Notes: generated from the sequence alone by a model not told the origin. 64,000 nucleotides of DNA from Streptomyces sp. HUAS CB01 (GCF_030406905.1 NZ_CP129137.1:1172001-1236000); one strand, 5' to 3'; numbered from the stretch's first letter, positions 26,501 to 35,848 are shown. Numbers and translations are program-made.

Positions 26501-26652
26501 TCGTACACGCTCTGGAGCCGGATCAGCGCCCGCAGGTCCCCCGTCACGGACACCATGGCGAAGCTCCACAACGCCAGCAGGGCCACGGCGGGCACAACGG
26601 TGAGGGCCACGATCCGGCCGCGGATCGTGGGAGGGCGCAATCGCCGGCGCAT
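23560..26652 (-). CDS. Nitrate/nitrite-sensor-type histidine kinase, conservon component A, with long C-terminal tail
   Basis: A 1030-residue membrane sensor kinase. Helix 1 (residues ~13-33) and helix 2 (~317-338) bracket an all-helical extracytoplasmic NIT-type sensing domain. A short HAMP-like stretch follows, then the dimerisation region with FRIDHLTTRMRRH (H467) and the ATPase domain (N-box VAELVENATAFSP, N542; G-box DDRGLGMD; GGTTAVVLLP). From ~645 to the end is a ~385-residue low-complexity tail rich in Pro, Ala, Gly and Arg, with AGVR/AEAD-type repeats and a final run of SEPHG-type units, interrupted by a more conserved helix, EVSAEEMRAIFGAFQRGL. The ATG at 26652 follows GGGGAG. Confidence 0.92.
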   Translation of the reverse strand: MRRRLRPPTIRGRIVALTVVPAVALLALWSFAMVSVTGDLRALIRLQSVYETFGTPVDTAVGQIQIERRLAAAYLGAGQRNAGAADAAALLAQQRATDHAVGAMLDAVGDRERREDLSARQRESLDAMARAAARLDALRDEVVDRRLSWSEAVDAYTAIVEPTFDVQSQLTALQAGQLAREAQVVVELVRVREFVSREDALVAGARAAGVLTDGQYDALTAAIEDRRVFHRTYVPDLPADSRKLFTDFQRGAEYRALTSGEDALLRAGAGNAGQAMADASWRTTTDRAVKRYMLLCTESALNAAERGRAFAYREMVKAAVVGLAGLAAVALSVWLSVSAGRRIARRLEELRDAADVLATRRLPEVMERLGAGEDVDPAAAAPPLDFADGDGEPDEIAQVGTALNAARRAAVEAAVKQATLRRGIFAVLLNIARRNQALVHRQAKLVDTLERRTTDPDTLEDLFRIDHLTTRMRRHAEGLIILSGAAPGRRWRRPVPLVDVVAAAVGEIEDYTRVVVPPMPAVGVGADAVADVVHLVAELVENATAFSPPHTQVTMRTGEARNGFVLEIDDRGLGMDGEELAQAHRTLARPGDFDPVQDERLGLYIVGRLAARHGITVTLTRSPYGGTTAVVLLPHTIITPAAPEPDPSASSAPVREPAAVPSGGAVAPGAGRTPPGAGAVVHALPLRTVAPAELPAEHGSAAPPEREGTTGPRPGGDDQQPGVRPGADGAGVRAEADDREAGVRPAVGGEQVGDRSATGDGAAGVRAEADVHLAGDRPVADVRESEAGVRPGPDDPQAEVRTPGDRPLPLPTRRRPHPLPAERRTGSGLGTDRGPARAGSGTVPGAEWTSADPASRSGSGQEDGRAQARTAAVPAPPARDGRPAEGGGGAAPIGEGLPAGGEPAPAPDPAPRTLPTRIRQASLAAPLREGSPGGEQDGPGRPEREVSAEEMRAIFGAFQRGLDRGRRSEPHGSEPHGKEPHGSESRGSEPGRDERRGKEHRGTGPHGSEPPGSAPAGRGTGHDEGTRDDG

Positions 26653-26690
26653 GGGCTCCCCTGAACGTTCGGGACATACGGCCAGCGGGT

Positions 26691-26778
26691 GTTACCGCCG
26701 GGTAGGGGCAGAAGCTACGCGATCGGTTACCGGCCGCGCAATGCTCCCGCCGGTAACGCCGAGGGCCGTAACCGGCCA
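26691..26778. promoter_or_regulatory. Cluster of GTTACCG elements in the conservon/SGNH divergent gap
   Basis: GTTACCGCC (26691), GTTACCGGC (26726-26734) and its inverse GCCGGTAAC (26749-26757), plus a related GGCCGTAACCGGCC (26765-26778). The middle two form a perfect 9-bp inverted repeat with a 14-bp spacer. They lie 40-130 bp upstream of the sensor kinase start in a 268-bp gap shared with the SGNH hydrolase. This looks like a multi-site operator; the regulator is unknown. Confidence 0.5.
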
Positions 26779-26920
26779 CGGGCAGTGACACCCCGATGGC
26801 CGACGGGCAGCGCCCGCGGGCCCCGGAAGGGGCAGAGACGGGCGAGAGGCACCGATCGCCGCGCGCGGGGTAGGAGTCAAGTCCGCACGCCATCCCGCAC
26901 CCGACCGGACGGAGGCCCAT

Positions 26921-28009
26921 GTGACGCCGGACCCGAACTGGCTCGACCCCGGAGCGTTCCTGCGCGGTGTGGCCTGGCTCGACGGCGGGCGTCCGGTGCG
27001 GGCCGACCCCGGCGACGCGGCCCGGCTGCCGTGGGACACCCGGGAGCGCGCCGCCCTCCCCATCGGCGTACGACTGGAGTTCACGGCTCCCGACGGCGCC
27101 CGGGCGGTCGAACTCCGCTACCGGGCCCGGGTGCCCGGTACCGCCGACGCGCTGCGCGACCTCGCGCACTGCTTCGCCCTGTGGGAGGGCGACCGCTGTG
27201 CGGCCGAGTCCTTCACCGAGCCGGCCGAGGAGGCGACGGTCACGATCCCCCTGCCACCCGGGCCGGGGCCGTTCACCGTCCATCCGCCGGAATCCCAGGC
27301 GCCGGTGATCCTCGGCGTGCGCGGGCTGGGCGGCAGGGTGGTCCCCGCTCCACGACGGTCCCGCTGGGTGGTCCACGGTGACTCGATCACCGAGGGCTGG
27401 TGGTCGACCCGGCCCGCGCACGCCTGGCCCTCGGCCGCCGGCCGGGCCCTCGGACTGGACTGCGTCAACCTCGGCTACGCCGGATCTGCCCGCGGCGAAC
27501 TCGCGACCGCGCAGCAGCTCGCTGCGCTGCCCGCCGACCTGCTGACCCTCGCCTTCGGCACCAACTGCTGGTCGGGCGTTCCCAGTTCGGCTCCGCTGCT
27601 GTACGAGACGACCCGCGCCTTCGTCTCCCTCGTCCGGAGGGGGCACCCGGCCACCCCGCTGCTGCTCGTCTCCCCCGTCCTGCGCCCGGACGCCGAGACC
27701 ACCCGCAACGCGCTGGGCGCGACGCTCGCGGACCTCCGCGCGGCGATGGAGGAGGCCGTCCGGGACCTCGTCGCGGCGGGCGACGACCGGCTGGCCCTGC
27801 TACCGGGCGCCGGGGTGCTGACCGCGGACGACCTGGCGGACGGTCTGCACCCAAACGACGAGGGCCACGCCCGGATGGCCGCGGCGGTGACGGGAGCGCT
27901 ACGGGATGCGGGCTTCGCCGGCGCACCGGCCCCCGCGGGCGCGAGTTCAGGCCCGGTCGCGAGTTCGGGCACGGGCTCAAGGTCGGGCCCGGGCTCGGGG
28001 AGCGTCTGA
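26921..28009 (+). CDS. SGNH/GDSL hydrolase with N-terminal beta-sandwich region
   Basis: A 362-residue protein. Residues ~1-140 look like a beta-rich accessory domain. Residues ~145-330 are the SGNH esterase fold with the four blocks GDSITEG (catalytic Ser), a Gly block near NLGYAGSARGE, GTNCWSG (Asn), and DGLHPND (Asp/His). Substrate is probably an acetyl or acyl ester, possibly on a carbohydrate. No signal peptide is seen. The GTG at 26921 has GGAGG five bases upstream; the preceding in-register ATG runs straight into TGA. The last ~35 residues are a Ser/Gly-rich tail. Confidence 0.85.
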   Translation: MTPDPNWLDPGAFLRGVAWLDGGRPVRADPGDAARLPWDTRERAALPIGVRLEFTAPDGARAVELRYRARVPGTADALRDLAHCFALWEGDRCAAESFTEPAEEATVTIPLPPGPGPFTVHPPESQAPVILGVRGLGGRVVPAPRRSRWVVHGDSITEGWWSTRPAHAWPSAAGRALGLDCVNLGYAGSARGELATAQQLAALPADLLTLAFGTNCWSGVPSSAPLLYETTRAFVSLVRRGHPATPLLLVSPVLRPDAETTRNALGATLADLRAAMEEAVRDLVAAGDDRLALLPGAGVLTADDLADGLHPNDEGHARMAAAVTGALRDAGFAGAPAPAGASSGPVASSGTGSRSGPGSGSV

Positions 28010-28032
28010 GACACCGCGCGCGGCCGGGCCCG

Positions 28033-28230
28033 GACGCGGCACGGGAGGACACAGGTGGGGTGCAGGGGGCGGGCGCGGGCGCGGCTTCAGGGTGCGTCCG
28101 AGAACACCGCGCGCACGCTGTGCGAGAGCAGCCCCGGGACGCTGGCCGGGGCGACGCGGCACGGAGGACGGGCACGCCCGGCCGGGGACTGCCGGGAACC
28201 CGCGCCGTGACGCGGCACAGGAGGCGGGCA
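28033..28230 (+). repeat. Degenerate GACGCGGCAC repeats in the 28010-28496 gap
   Basis: GACGCGGCACGGGAGGAC (28033-28050), GACGCGGCACGGAGGACG (28153-28170) and GACGCGGCACAGGAGGCG (28209-28226) recur in a 487-bp gap between two converging genes. No gene is supported here. The repeats look like decayed duplications rather than operators. Confidence 0.5.
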
Positions 28231-28380
28231 CCGGCACGAGGAAGTCCGCGCACGCGCCACGCGAGCCGAGCTCGCACACGGTGCCGGGCGGCCCCGACCC
28301 GGTACGGAGCACGCCCGACCGGCTCCCGACTCCGCCGGCCGTGCCGGTTCCACCGCCCCGGACCGCCCGCCCTCACAAGG

Positions 28381-28424
28381 AAAGCGGCCGTGGCCCAGGA
28401 GGACTCCCGGGACCACGGCCGTTC
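28381..28424 (-). terminator. Hairpin terminator after guaB1
   Basis: A 9-bp perfect stem (CGGCCGTGG / CCACGGCCG) extended by two weaker pairs, with a loop of 19 bases that can form a further CCC/GGG stem. On the minus strand it is followed by GCTTTCC, a short U-run. It lies 73 bp past the guaB1 stop and could also stop SGNH transcripts from the other side. Confidence 0.7.
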
Positions 28425-28496
28425 GCAAGTGACCGGCGACGCGGAGGACCGGCCCGGCCGGCGGTGCGACCGTCGCCACCGCCCGCCCGAAGGTCG

Positions 28497-30044
<1,548 letters not shown>

Positions 30045-30407
30045 TCATCCAGGACCGCGGGACGCCCTCTCGTCAGATCCTCCAAGGGCGAGCAGCACGG
30101 CGAGCTGCCCCGGCATGGTGTCGACGGCGTGGGTGAGGACCTCCTGGGCGATCGCCCACTCCCCCGGCCGGGCGGCGGCGTAGTCCTGCCAGCGGCAGAC
30201 GAGGACGAGGGTGCCCTCCTCGCCGGGGAGGTCGGTGAGGCAGTCGGCGAGGGCGTCCCAGTTCCGGCCGAACCAGGCGGGGAGCCCCAGGTCACCGGCG
30301 CAGCGCTCCATGAAGGTCTTCTTGTCGGTGACGCCGTGGAGGTCGAGCACGGTGATGTTGCGCCCCGGGGTGGCACCGAACAGTGCGGCGAGAGGATCGT
30401 TTCTCAT
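30045..30407 (-). CDS. Barstar-family ribonuclease inhibitor
   Basis: A 120-residue barstar-like protein. The core NITVLDLHGVTDKKTFMERC, then LPAWFGRNWDALADCLTDLP (the helix and loop that plug the barnase active site) is characteristic. It should neutralise the RNase coded just upstream; the RNase stop and the barstar ATG overlap (ATGA), ensuring coupled synthesis. Downstream of it is guaB1. Confidence 0.9.
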   Translation of the reverse strand: MRNDPLAALFGATPGRNITVLDLHGVTDKKTFMERCAGDLGLPAWFGRNWDALADCLTDLPGEEGTLVLVCRWQDYAAARPGEWAIAQEVLTHAVDTMPGQLAVLLALGGSDERASRGPG

Positions 30408-30814
30408 CGGAGTACCACCCTGAACGTCTCGTAGTGGTCGTCGGTGTAGTAGACCTCCCCCTCCCGGCCCGTGACGATGCGCCGTGCGCCGCGGTCGCGC
30501 TCCCCCGGTGTGGGCACGGTGTACTCCCGGTAGTAGCCCCGCTCCCGCTCGGGCAGGATCCCCTCGAAATTGCCGAAGGTGCTGCCGTCCTTCCGGTACG
30601 GGAAGGGGCCGCCGCCGTCGATGAGGCGCAGGGTCTCGCGGGCCTCCGGCGGCAGGTCCGCGGCCCGGACGGTGGTCGGGCCGGCGGGTGCGGATGCGGC
30701 GGGGCTGCGCTCGCCGGTGCCGTTCCCGGAGCCGTCGCCCGGACAGCCGGTCAGCAGGAGGGCGGTGAGGGCCGACAGCAGCGCGAGGAGAAGCCGCGGG
30801 GGCCGGTTCAGCAT
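30404..30814 (-). CDS. Lipoprotein ribonuclease of the barnase (N1/T1) family
   Basis: A 136-residue exported guanyl-specific RNase. Residues 1-22 are a lipoprotein signal with lipobox LLLTGC (Cys ~22), followed by a Gly/Ser/Ala-rich spacer. The RNase domain (~50-136) shows the catalytic residues: Glu in GYYREYTVPT, Arg in ARRIVTG and His in YYTDDHYETF. It is translated with its barstar inhibitor. Most barnase relatives are freely secreted, so the lipobox is notable. The start at 30814 (MLNRPPRLL) gives a well-formed signal peptide. Confidence 0.88.
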   Translation of the reverse strand: MLNRPPRLLLALLSALTALLLTGCPGDGSGNGTGERSPAASAPAGPTTVRAADLPPEARETLRLIDGGGPFPYRKDGSTFGNFEGILPERERGYYREYTVPTPGERDRGARRIVTGREGEVYYTDDHYETFRVVLR

Positions 30815-30883
30815 GCCGCCGATGCTGTCACGCGGGGGCGGCCCGGGCGGTGAGATCGGCTCCGTGCGGGTAGGCAATGCCCC

Positions 30884-32419
30884 GTGCAGCACAGTGACGA
30901 GACTCAGCGCGCGGCCCGCCGGGAGGCCGCCCGGCTCGATGCGAAGAGCGTCCACGGCGTGGCCCTGACCTGGGTGGACAATGCCGGGCTCACTCGCGTC
31001 AAGGCGGTTCCGACGGGCCGCCTCGCCCACGTCGCCACCCGTGGGGTCGGCATGTCCCCGGTGTTCGACGTCTATCTGGTGGACGACTCGATCACCACCA
31101 GCCCCCACATCGGCGGGCCGGACGGCGATCTCCGGCTCGTGCCGGACCTGGAGCGGCTCACGGTGCTCGCGGCCCAGCCGGGCTGGGCCTGGGCTCCCGT
31201 CGACCGCTACGACCAGCAGGGCCGCCCCTACGCGGCCTGCCAGCGGCTCTTCGCCCGCCGTATGGCACAGCGGGCCGCCGACCGGGGCATCGGGCTGCGA
31301 ATGGGCTTCGAGACCGAGTGGATCGTGCAGCGGGAGGGTGCGTACCCGTGGTCGGGGCCCGCGTACGGAATGGCCCGGGTGGTCGAGCTCTCCGACTACG
31401 TGGACGAGGTGCTGCGCACGCTCGGCGCCCAGGGCGTGGAGGTGCTGCAGATCCATCCCGAGTACGCGGCCGGGCAGTTCGAGGTCTCCGTGGCCCCGGC
31501 CGATCCGGTCGGGGCGGCGGATCTGGCCGTGCTGGTGCGCGAGACGGTCCGCGCGGTGTCCCTGAGGCACGGTCTCACGCCCCTGTTCGGCCCCGCCGTG
31601 GAGGCGGGTGGCGTCGGCAACGGCGGCCATCTCCATCTGAGCCCGTGGCGGGAGGACCGCAATCTGTGCCGGGGCGGGGACGGCCCGTTCGGGATGACGG
31701 GGGACAGCGAGTCGTTCCTCGCGGGCGTGCTCGACGCCCTCCCGGCCCTGCTCGCGATCGGGGCGCCGACACCGGCGAGCTATCTGCGTCTCGAACCGTC
31801 CCACTGGGCCGGGGTGTTCCAGTGCTGGGGGCTGGAGAACCGCGAGGCGGCCCTGCGGTTCATCACCGGCGCGCCCGACGATCCGGACGGGGCGAACGCG
31901 GAGGTGAAGTGCTTCGACGCGGCGGCCAATCCGTATCTGGTCGCGGGCGCCGTGATCGCGGCGGGACTGGCGGGTCTGGAGGCCGGCGCGAAGCTCCCGG
32001 AGCCCGTGCAGGGCGACCCGGCGGTGACGGGCGGCGGCGCGGCGGAATCCGGCGGCGGCCAGGCGGTGAGGGGGCGCGGCACGCCGAACGGCGAGACGGC
32101 GCAGACCGGCGAGACGACGGCGGGCGGGTGGGGCCGGCGGGAGGCCGGCAGCGGACCTGCCGGGCAGGGCCCGGGCAGTGAACCTGCGGGACGGCGGGCC
32201 GGCACCGGAGGGGGCCGTGAGAACGCCGCCTCGGGGCCCGCACGGCTGCCCCGTTCGCTGCCGGAGGCACTGGAGCACTTCGAACGTTCCGACCTGCTGC
32301 GTGAGGCGCTCGGCGACGCGCTCTTCGAGGCGATCGCGGCGGTGCGCCGTGCGGAGATCGAGCTGTTCGCCGGCCGGGCCCCGCAGCAGATCGCCGACGC
32401 GACACGCGGGCGGTACTGA
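30884..32419 (+). CDS. Glutamine-synthetase-like protein (FluG C-terminal type)
   Basis: A 511-residue GS-fold ligase. Catalytic motifs: GFETEWIV (residues 141-148), NGGHLHLS (246-253), LEPSHWAGVFQCWGLENREA (303-322) and NPYLVAG (349-355). Such type I-like GS proteins make gamma-glutamyl amides or related conjugates rather than glutamine; the substrate is unknown. Residues ~381-452 are a Gly/Arg/Pro-rich insertion between the GS core and its C-terminal helices. GTG 30884 is taken as start; the ribosome site is weak. The amidohydrolase gene follows directly, its ATG touching this TGA. Confidence 0.88.
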   Translation: MQHSDETQRAARREAARLDAKSVHGVALTWVDNAGLTRVKAVPTGRLAHVATRGVGMSPVFDVYLVDDSITTSPHIGGPDGDLRLVPDLERLTVLAAQPGWAWAPVDRYDQQGRPYAACQRLFARRMAQRAADRGIGLRMGFETEWIVQREGAYPWSGPAYGMARVVELSDYVDEVLRTLGAQGVEVLQIHPEYAAGQFEVSVAPADPVGAADLAVLVRETVRAVSLRHGLTPLFGPAVEAGGVGNGGHLHLSPWREDRNLCRGGDGPFGMTGDSESFLAGVLDALPALLAIGAPTPASYLRLEPSHWAGVFQCWGLENREAALRFITGAPDDPDGANAEVKCFDAAANPYLVAGAVIAAGLAGLEAGAKLPEPVQGDPAVTGGGAAESGGGQAVRGRGTPNGETAQTGETTAGGWGRREAGSGPAGQGPGSEPAGRRAGTGGGRENAASGPARLPRSLPEALEHFERSDLLREALGDALFEAIAAVRRAEIELFAGRAPQQIADATRGRY

Positions 32420-33541
32420 ATGCCCCTCACGCTGCCCGCCCTCGTCGACCACCACTGCCACGGGGTGCTGCGGCGCACCCCGGACGCGGACGGGTTCGCC
32501 TCCTTCCTGACGGAGTCGGACGCGCCGCCCGCGCCCGGTACGAGCTTCTTCGACAGCCAGCTGGGGTTCGCGGTGCTCCGCTGGTGTCCCCCGCTGCTCG
32601 GGCTGGAGGCGCACTGCCCGCCCGGACGCTATCTGGAGCGCCGGCGCGAACTGGGCTCCGAGGAGGTGGCCCGGCGGCTGCTGCGGGCGAGCGGCACCGG
32701 CACGTACCTGGTGGACACCGGGCTGCCGGGCGATCTCACCGGCCCCGCCGAGCTGGCGGAGCTGGGCGGTGCGGACGCGGGCGTGATCGTGCGCCTGGAG
32801 TCGCTCGCCGAGCGCGTGGCGGACGCGAGCCACGACGCGGCCGGCTTCGTCGAGGTGTTCGACCACGCGGTCGTGGCCTCCGCCCGTACGGCCGTCGCCT
32901 TCAAGTCGGTCGCCGCGTACCGGTACGGGCTCGGGCTGGAGCCCGATCCACCGGAAGCCGCCGCGGTCCACGCAGCCGCGGCCCGCTGGCTGGCGGAACG
33001 CCGCCCGGGCGGGCGCCTCACGGATCCGGTGCTGCTCCGGCACCTGCTCTGGGCGGCCGTCCGCACCGGGCTGCCGCTCCAGCTCCACACGGGCTTCGGC
33101 GACCCCGATCTGCGGCTCGACCACTGCGATCCGCTGCTGCTGACGGACTTCATCAGGGCCGTCGCGCCGCACGGCTGCCCCCTGGTGCTGCTGCACGGCT
33201 ATCCGTACCACCGGAACGCCGGCTACCTCGCCCATGCGTTCACACATGTGTACGCGGATGTGGGTCTGGCCCTGTCCCACACCGGTGCCCGGGCAGCAGC
33301 CGTACTCGCCGAGGCCCTGGAGCTCACCCCGTTCGGCAAGCTGCTGTACTCGAGCGACGCGTACGGGCTCCCGGAGCTCCACCTCGTCGGCGCCCGGGTC
33401 TTCGAGGACGCCCTCACCCTGCTCACCGAGGACTGGACGTCGTCGGGCGCGTGGTCCGAGCGCGACGCGGCACGGGTCGCCGGACTCGTGGCGGCGGACA
33501 ACGCGGCACGGCTCTACGGGCTGGTCCCGGCGGAGCCGTGA
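32420..33541 (+). CDS. Amidohydrolase-family protein (FluG N-terminal type)
   Basis: A 373-residue TIM-barrel amidohydrolase (amidohydrolase_2 group). Metal-binding residues are seen in LVDHHCHGVLRR (HxH, residues ~9-15), LHTGFGDPD (~212), LLHGYPYHRNAGYLAH (~255) and the late Asp in YSSDAYGLPE (~311). It is translationally coupled to the GS-like gene (stop and start adjacent). Fungal FluG and plant NodGS are single proteins made of exactly these two parts, amidohydrolase first; here they are separate and in the opposite order. The substrate is not known. Confidence 0.88.
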   Translation: MPLTLPALVDHHCHGVLRRTPDADGFASFLTESDAPPAPGTSFFDSQLGFAVLRWCPPLLGLEAHCPPGRYLERRRELGSEEVARRLLRASGTGTYLVDTGLPGDLTGPAELAELGGADAGVIVRLESLAERVADASHDAAGFVEVFDHAVVASARTAVAFKSVAAYRYGLGLEPDPPEAAAVHAAAARWLAERRPGGRLTDPVLLRHLLWAAVRTGLPLQLHTGFGDPDLRLDHCDPLLLTDFIRAVAPHGCPLVLLHGYPYHRNAGYLAHAFTHVYADVGLALSHTGARAAAVLAEALELTPFGKLLYSSDAYGLPELHLVGARVFEDALTLLTEDWTSSGAWSERDAARVAGLVAADNAARLYGLVPAEP

Positions 33542-33638
33542 CCCGCAACGGCCGGCCCGGCCCACCGAGGCGAGTGCGGCTCGGCCGAGGACCGGACCGC
33601 ACGCCTTCCGCCGGGACGTGCGTCCGCCCCGCGTAGGT

Positions 33639-33701
33639 GGTCCGTCGTGCCGGTACGGCGCGGGCGGCCGGGGCGGCCCGGCCGCAGTGGCACGACGGAC
33701 C
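33639..33701. terminator. Nested hairpin terminator
   Basis: Outer perfect 13-bp stem GGTCCGTCGTGCC / GGCACGACGGACC encloses an inner perfect 9-bp stem GCGGCCGGG / CCCGGCCGC with a 4-base loop. It sits between converging amidohydrolase and SorC-regulator genes and probably ends both transcripts. Confidence 0.8.
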
Positions 33702-33721
33702 GCGACCGGACCATGCGCCCG

Positions 33722-34744
33722 TCAGTCGTCCGGGTCGGCGCGCTCCAGCGCCGGGCGCGGCGCGGGGCGGGACTCCGTCAGGAGGTAGTCCGCCGCAGAG
33801 GTGTCGGTGACCAGGCTGGTCACCAGCCCGGACCGGAGGACCGCCCCGATCGCCGCCGCCTTGCGCTGACCCCCGGCGATGGCGACCACCTCGGGAATGC
33901 GCCGCAGCCGGTCGGCCTCGACGGTGATGCAGCGTTCGCCCAGGTCACGGCCGACGCGTCTGCCGTCGGCGTCGAACAGGTGGGCGGACATCTCAGCCGC
34001 GACGCCGAGCGAGGCGTAGTGCGCCCGCTCCTCGTCGCTCAGCATGTCGTGCACCGTCGAGATACCGGGCTCCCACGAGCCGATCGAGACACAGGCGACC
34101 GTGACCTTGTCGAAGTACTCGAAGGCCCGGGCGATGCCCGTCTGGTTCCTCAGTGCGGCCGCCGTCGCCGGGTCCGGCAGCAGCATCGGCGCGTAGATCG
34201 GATGCGCCTCGCCGCCGGAGACCTGAGCGGCGCGCCGCACCGCCTCCACCGACCCGCGCTCCGCTGTCCCGGCGTCGTACACCCCCGTGAGCTGGACCAC
34301 CGTGCAGGGCGGCAGCCGGTCGAGCGCGGCCGCCATGTGGATCGTGGAGCGGCCCCAGGCCAGTCCCAGCACATCGCCCTCGGTGACGAGCTCACCGAGC
34401 AGGTCGGCCGCGACCTCGCCGAGGTTCTCCGGGTCGGGCGACTCGTCCTCGCCCTCGGACGGGGACTCCACGACCACGGCGTGCCGCAGTCCGTAGCGGG
34501 CGCGGAGCGCGTCGGAGCGCTCCGCGTCCAGCTCGGCGGGCACGCGGATCTCGATCCGTACGAGGTCGCGTTCGAGCGCGGTCTCCAGGACCCGGGCCAC
34601 CTTGAAGCGGCTGACGCCGAACTCCTCCGCGATCTGGATCTTGGATTTGCCCTCGAGATAGAAGCGGCGGGCCATCGCCGCCGCCTGCACCAGCTCCGCG
34701 GGTCCCATCCGCAGGGCCGACCGTCCCGCCGACATAGCAGACAC
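33722..34744 (-). CDS. SorC/DeoR-type sugar-binding transcriptional regulator
   Basis: A 340-residue regulator: N-terminal helix-turn-helix (MARRFYLEGKSKIQIAEEFG, then VSRFKVARVLETAL) and a C-terminal SorC sugar-phosphate-binding domain with DVLGLAWGRSTIHMAAAL and VSIGSWEPGISTVHDMLS. I choose the GTG at 34744 because GAGGAG lies six bases upstream; an in-frame GTG eight codons earlier (34768) has GGAG almost touching it. It is directly downstream of rpe, a pentose-phosphate gene, which suggests that it senses a pentose or related phosphate. Confidence 0.9.
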   Translation of the reverse strand: MSAMSAGRSALRMGPAELVQAAAMARRFYLEGKSKIQIAEEFGVSRFKVARVLETALERDLVRIEIRVPAELDAERSDALRARYGLRHAVVVESPSEGEDESPDPENLGEVAADLLGELVTEGDVLGLAWGRSTIHMAAALDRLPPCTVVQLTGVYDAGTAERGSVEAVRRAAQVSGGEAHPIYAPMLLPDPATAAALRNQTGIARAFEYFDKVTVACVSIGSWEPGISTVHDMLSDEERAHYASLGVAAEMSAHLFDADGRRVGRDLGERCITVEADRLRRIPEVVAIAGGQRKAAAIGAVLRSGLVTSLVTDTSAADYLLTESRPAPRPALERADPDD

Positions 34745-34843
34745 CGCGTTCTCCTCACTGCTGTTCACACTCCGGAACCGCCATCCTGACAGATCCGGGT
34801 GATGTTGATCAGCCCGGTAGGGCCCCGTTCACCGAGCTGTGGC

Positions 34844-35527
34844 TCAGTGGTTGCACGCCCAGGGTGCCGACGCGATCGTCCGGTCGGCCTGCTCTCGCAG
34901 CGACCGGACGGCCTGAGCCGGGTCCTCGGCTCCGTAGACGGCGGATCCGGCGACGAACACGTCGGCGCCCGCCTCCGCGCACCGCTCGATCGTGGCGTCG
35001 GAGACCCCGCCGTCGACCTGGAGCCACAGCTCCAGGCCGTGCTTGTTGATGAGCTCCCTGGTGCGGCGGATCTTCGGGAGCATGATGTCGAGGAAGGCCT
35101 GGCCGCCGAAGCCGGGTTCCACGGTCATGACCAGCAGCATGTCGAGCTCGGGGAGCAGGTCCTCGTACGGCTCGATGGGTGTGGCGGGCTTGAGCGCCAT
35201 GGAGGCGCGCGCACCCTTGGCCCGGATCTCCCGCGCCAGCCGCACCGGCGCCGCGGCGGCCTCCACGTGGAAGGTGACGGACCCGGCACCGGCCTCGACG
35301 TACTGCGGGGCCCAGCGGTCCGGGTTCTCGATCATGAGATGGCAGTCCAGCGGGGTGTCCGTCGCCCGGCTCACCGACTCGACGACCGGAACGCCCAGCG
35401 TCAGATTGGGCACGAAGTGGTTGTCCATGACATCGACGTGGAGCCAGTCGGCGCCTTCGACCGCCTGCGCCTCCTCGGCGAGTCGGGCGAAGTCGGCGGA
35501 CAGGATGCTGGGGTTGATCTGGGCCAT
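34844..35527 (-). CDS. rpe: Ribulose-phosphate 3-epimerase
   Basis: A 227-residue TIM barrel interconverting ribulose-5-phosphate and xylulose-5-phosphate. Signatures are [25 protein letters not shown] (metal/catalytic His-Asp), [20 protein letters not shown] and the phosphate loop [11 protein letters not shown]. The start is the ATG at 35527 ([13 protein letters not shown]); the ribosome site is weak. It is transcribed ahead of the SorC-type regulator. Confidence 0.95.
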   Translation of the reverse strand: MAQINPSILSADFARLAEEAQAVEGADWLHVDVMDNHFVPNLTLGVPVVESVSRATDTPLDCHLMIENPDRWAPQYVEAGAGSVTFHVEAAAAPVRLAREIRAKGARASMALKPATPIEPYEDLLPELDMLLVMTVEPGFGGQAFLDIMLPKIRRTRELINKHGLELWLQVDGGVSDATIERCAEAGADVFVAGSAVYGAEDPAQAVRSLREQADRTIASAPWACNH

Positions 35528-35848
35528 GTGCCAAGACTGCCATGCTCCGGAGCACTTCCTGGCCTCGGAACGGACGGAAGACGTCCTTTCCGCGGTACCG
35601 CCGGCCGCGCGGGGCGCCCCAGTCACCATGATTCCGGCATTCCGCATCGTCCGGCCGCCCTCGCGCGGGCTTCGGGCAGGGACGCCCGGAAGCCGGGCCG
35701 TGCGCAAGAAGGGTGTGCCGTGCGGAGGGGTACGGAACCGGCCTCGCCCCGCCGCGGCGCACTGGTCAACCCCACCGGGCGCCCGACATCATGTCGCATA
35801 CATGCCAATCACACGCTCGATGGCCGACCGTGCTCGACGGGGGTGCAG
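35528..35848. other. Divergent gap between rpe and GH5 gene
   Basis: No gene supported. It contains a hairpin at 35668-35694 (GGCTTC-GGGC / GCCC-G-GAAGCC, one bulge) and a comparatively AT-rich stretch at ~35788-35815 with the small inverted repeats GACAT-C-ATGTC and GCAT-AC-ATGC, a plausible promoter/operator region for the GH5 gene. No cellulose-type operator (TGGGAGCGCTCCCA) is present. Confidence 0.4.

Noticed and set aside
23308..26664. An 1118-codon open frame on the plus strand opposite the conservon kinase
   Set aside because: Opposite strand has a kinase with H-, N- and G-boxes and correct start site; this one has no recognisable domain.
30404..33565. A 1053-codon open frame on the minus strand across the GS-like and amidohydrolase genes
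   Set aside because: Only its last ~136 codons (the RNase) have protein-like features. The rest is antisense to two well-supported genes and has a composition (QR/GE-rich) typical of GC-rich shadow frames.
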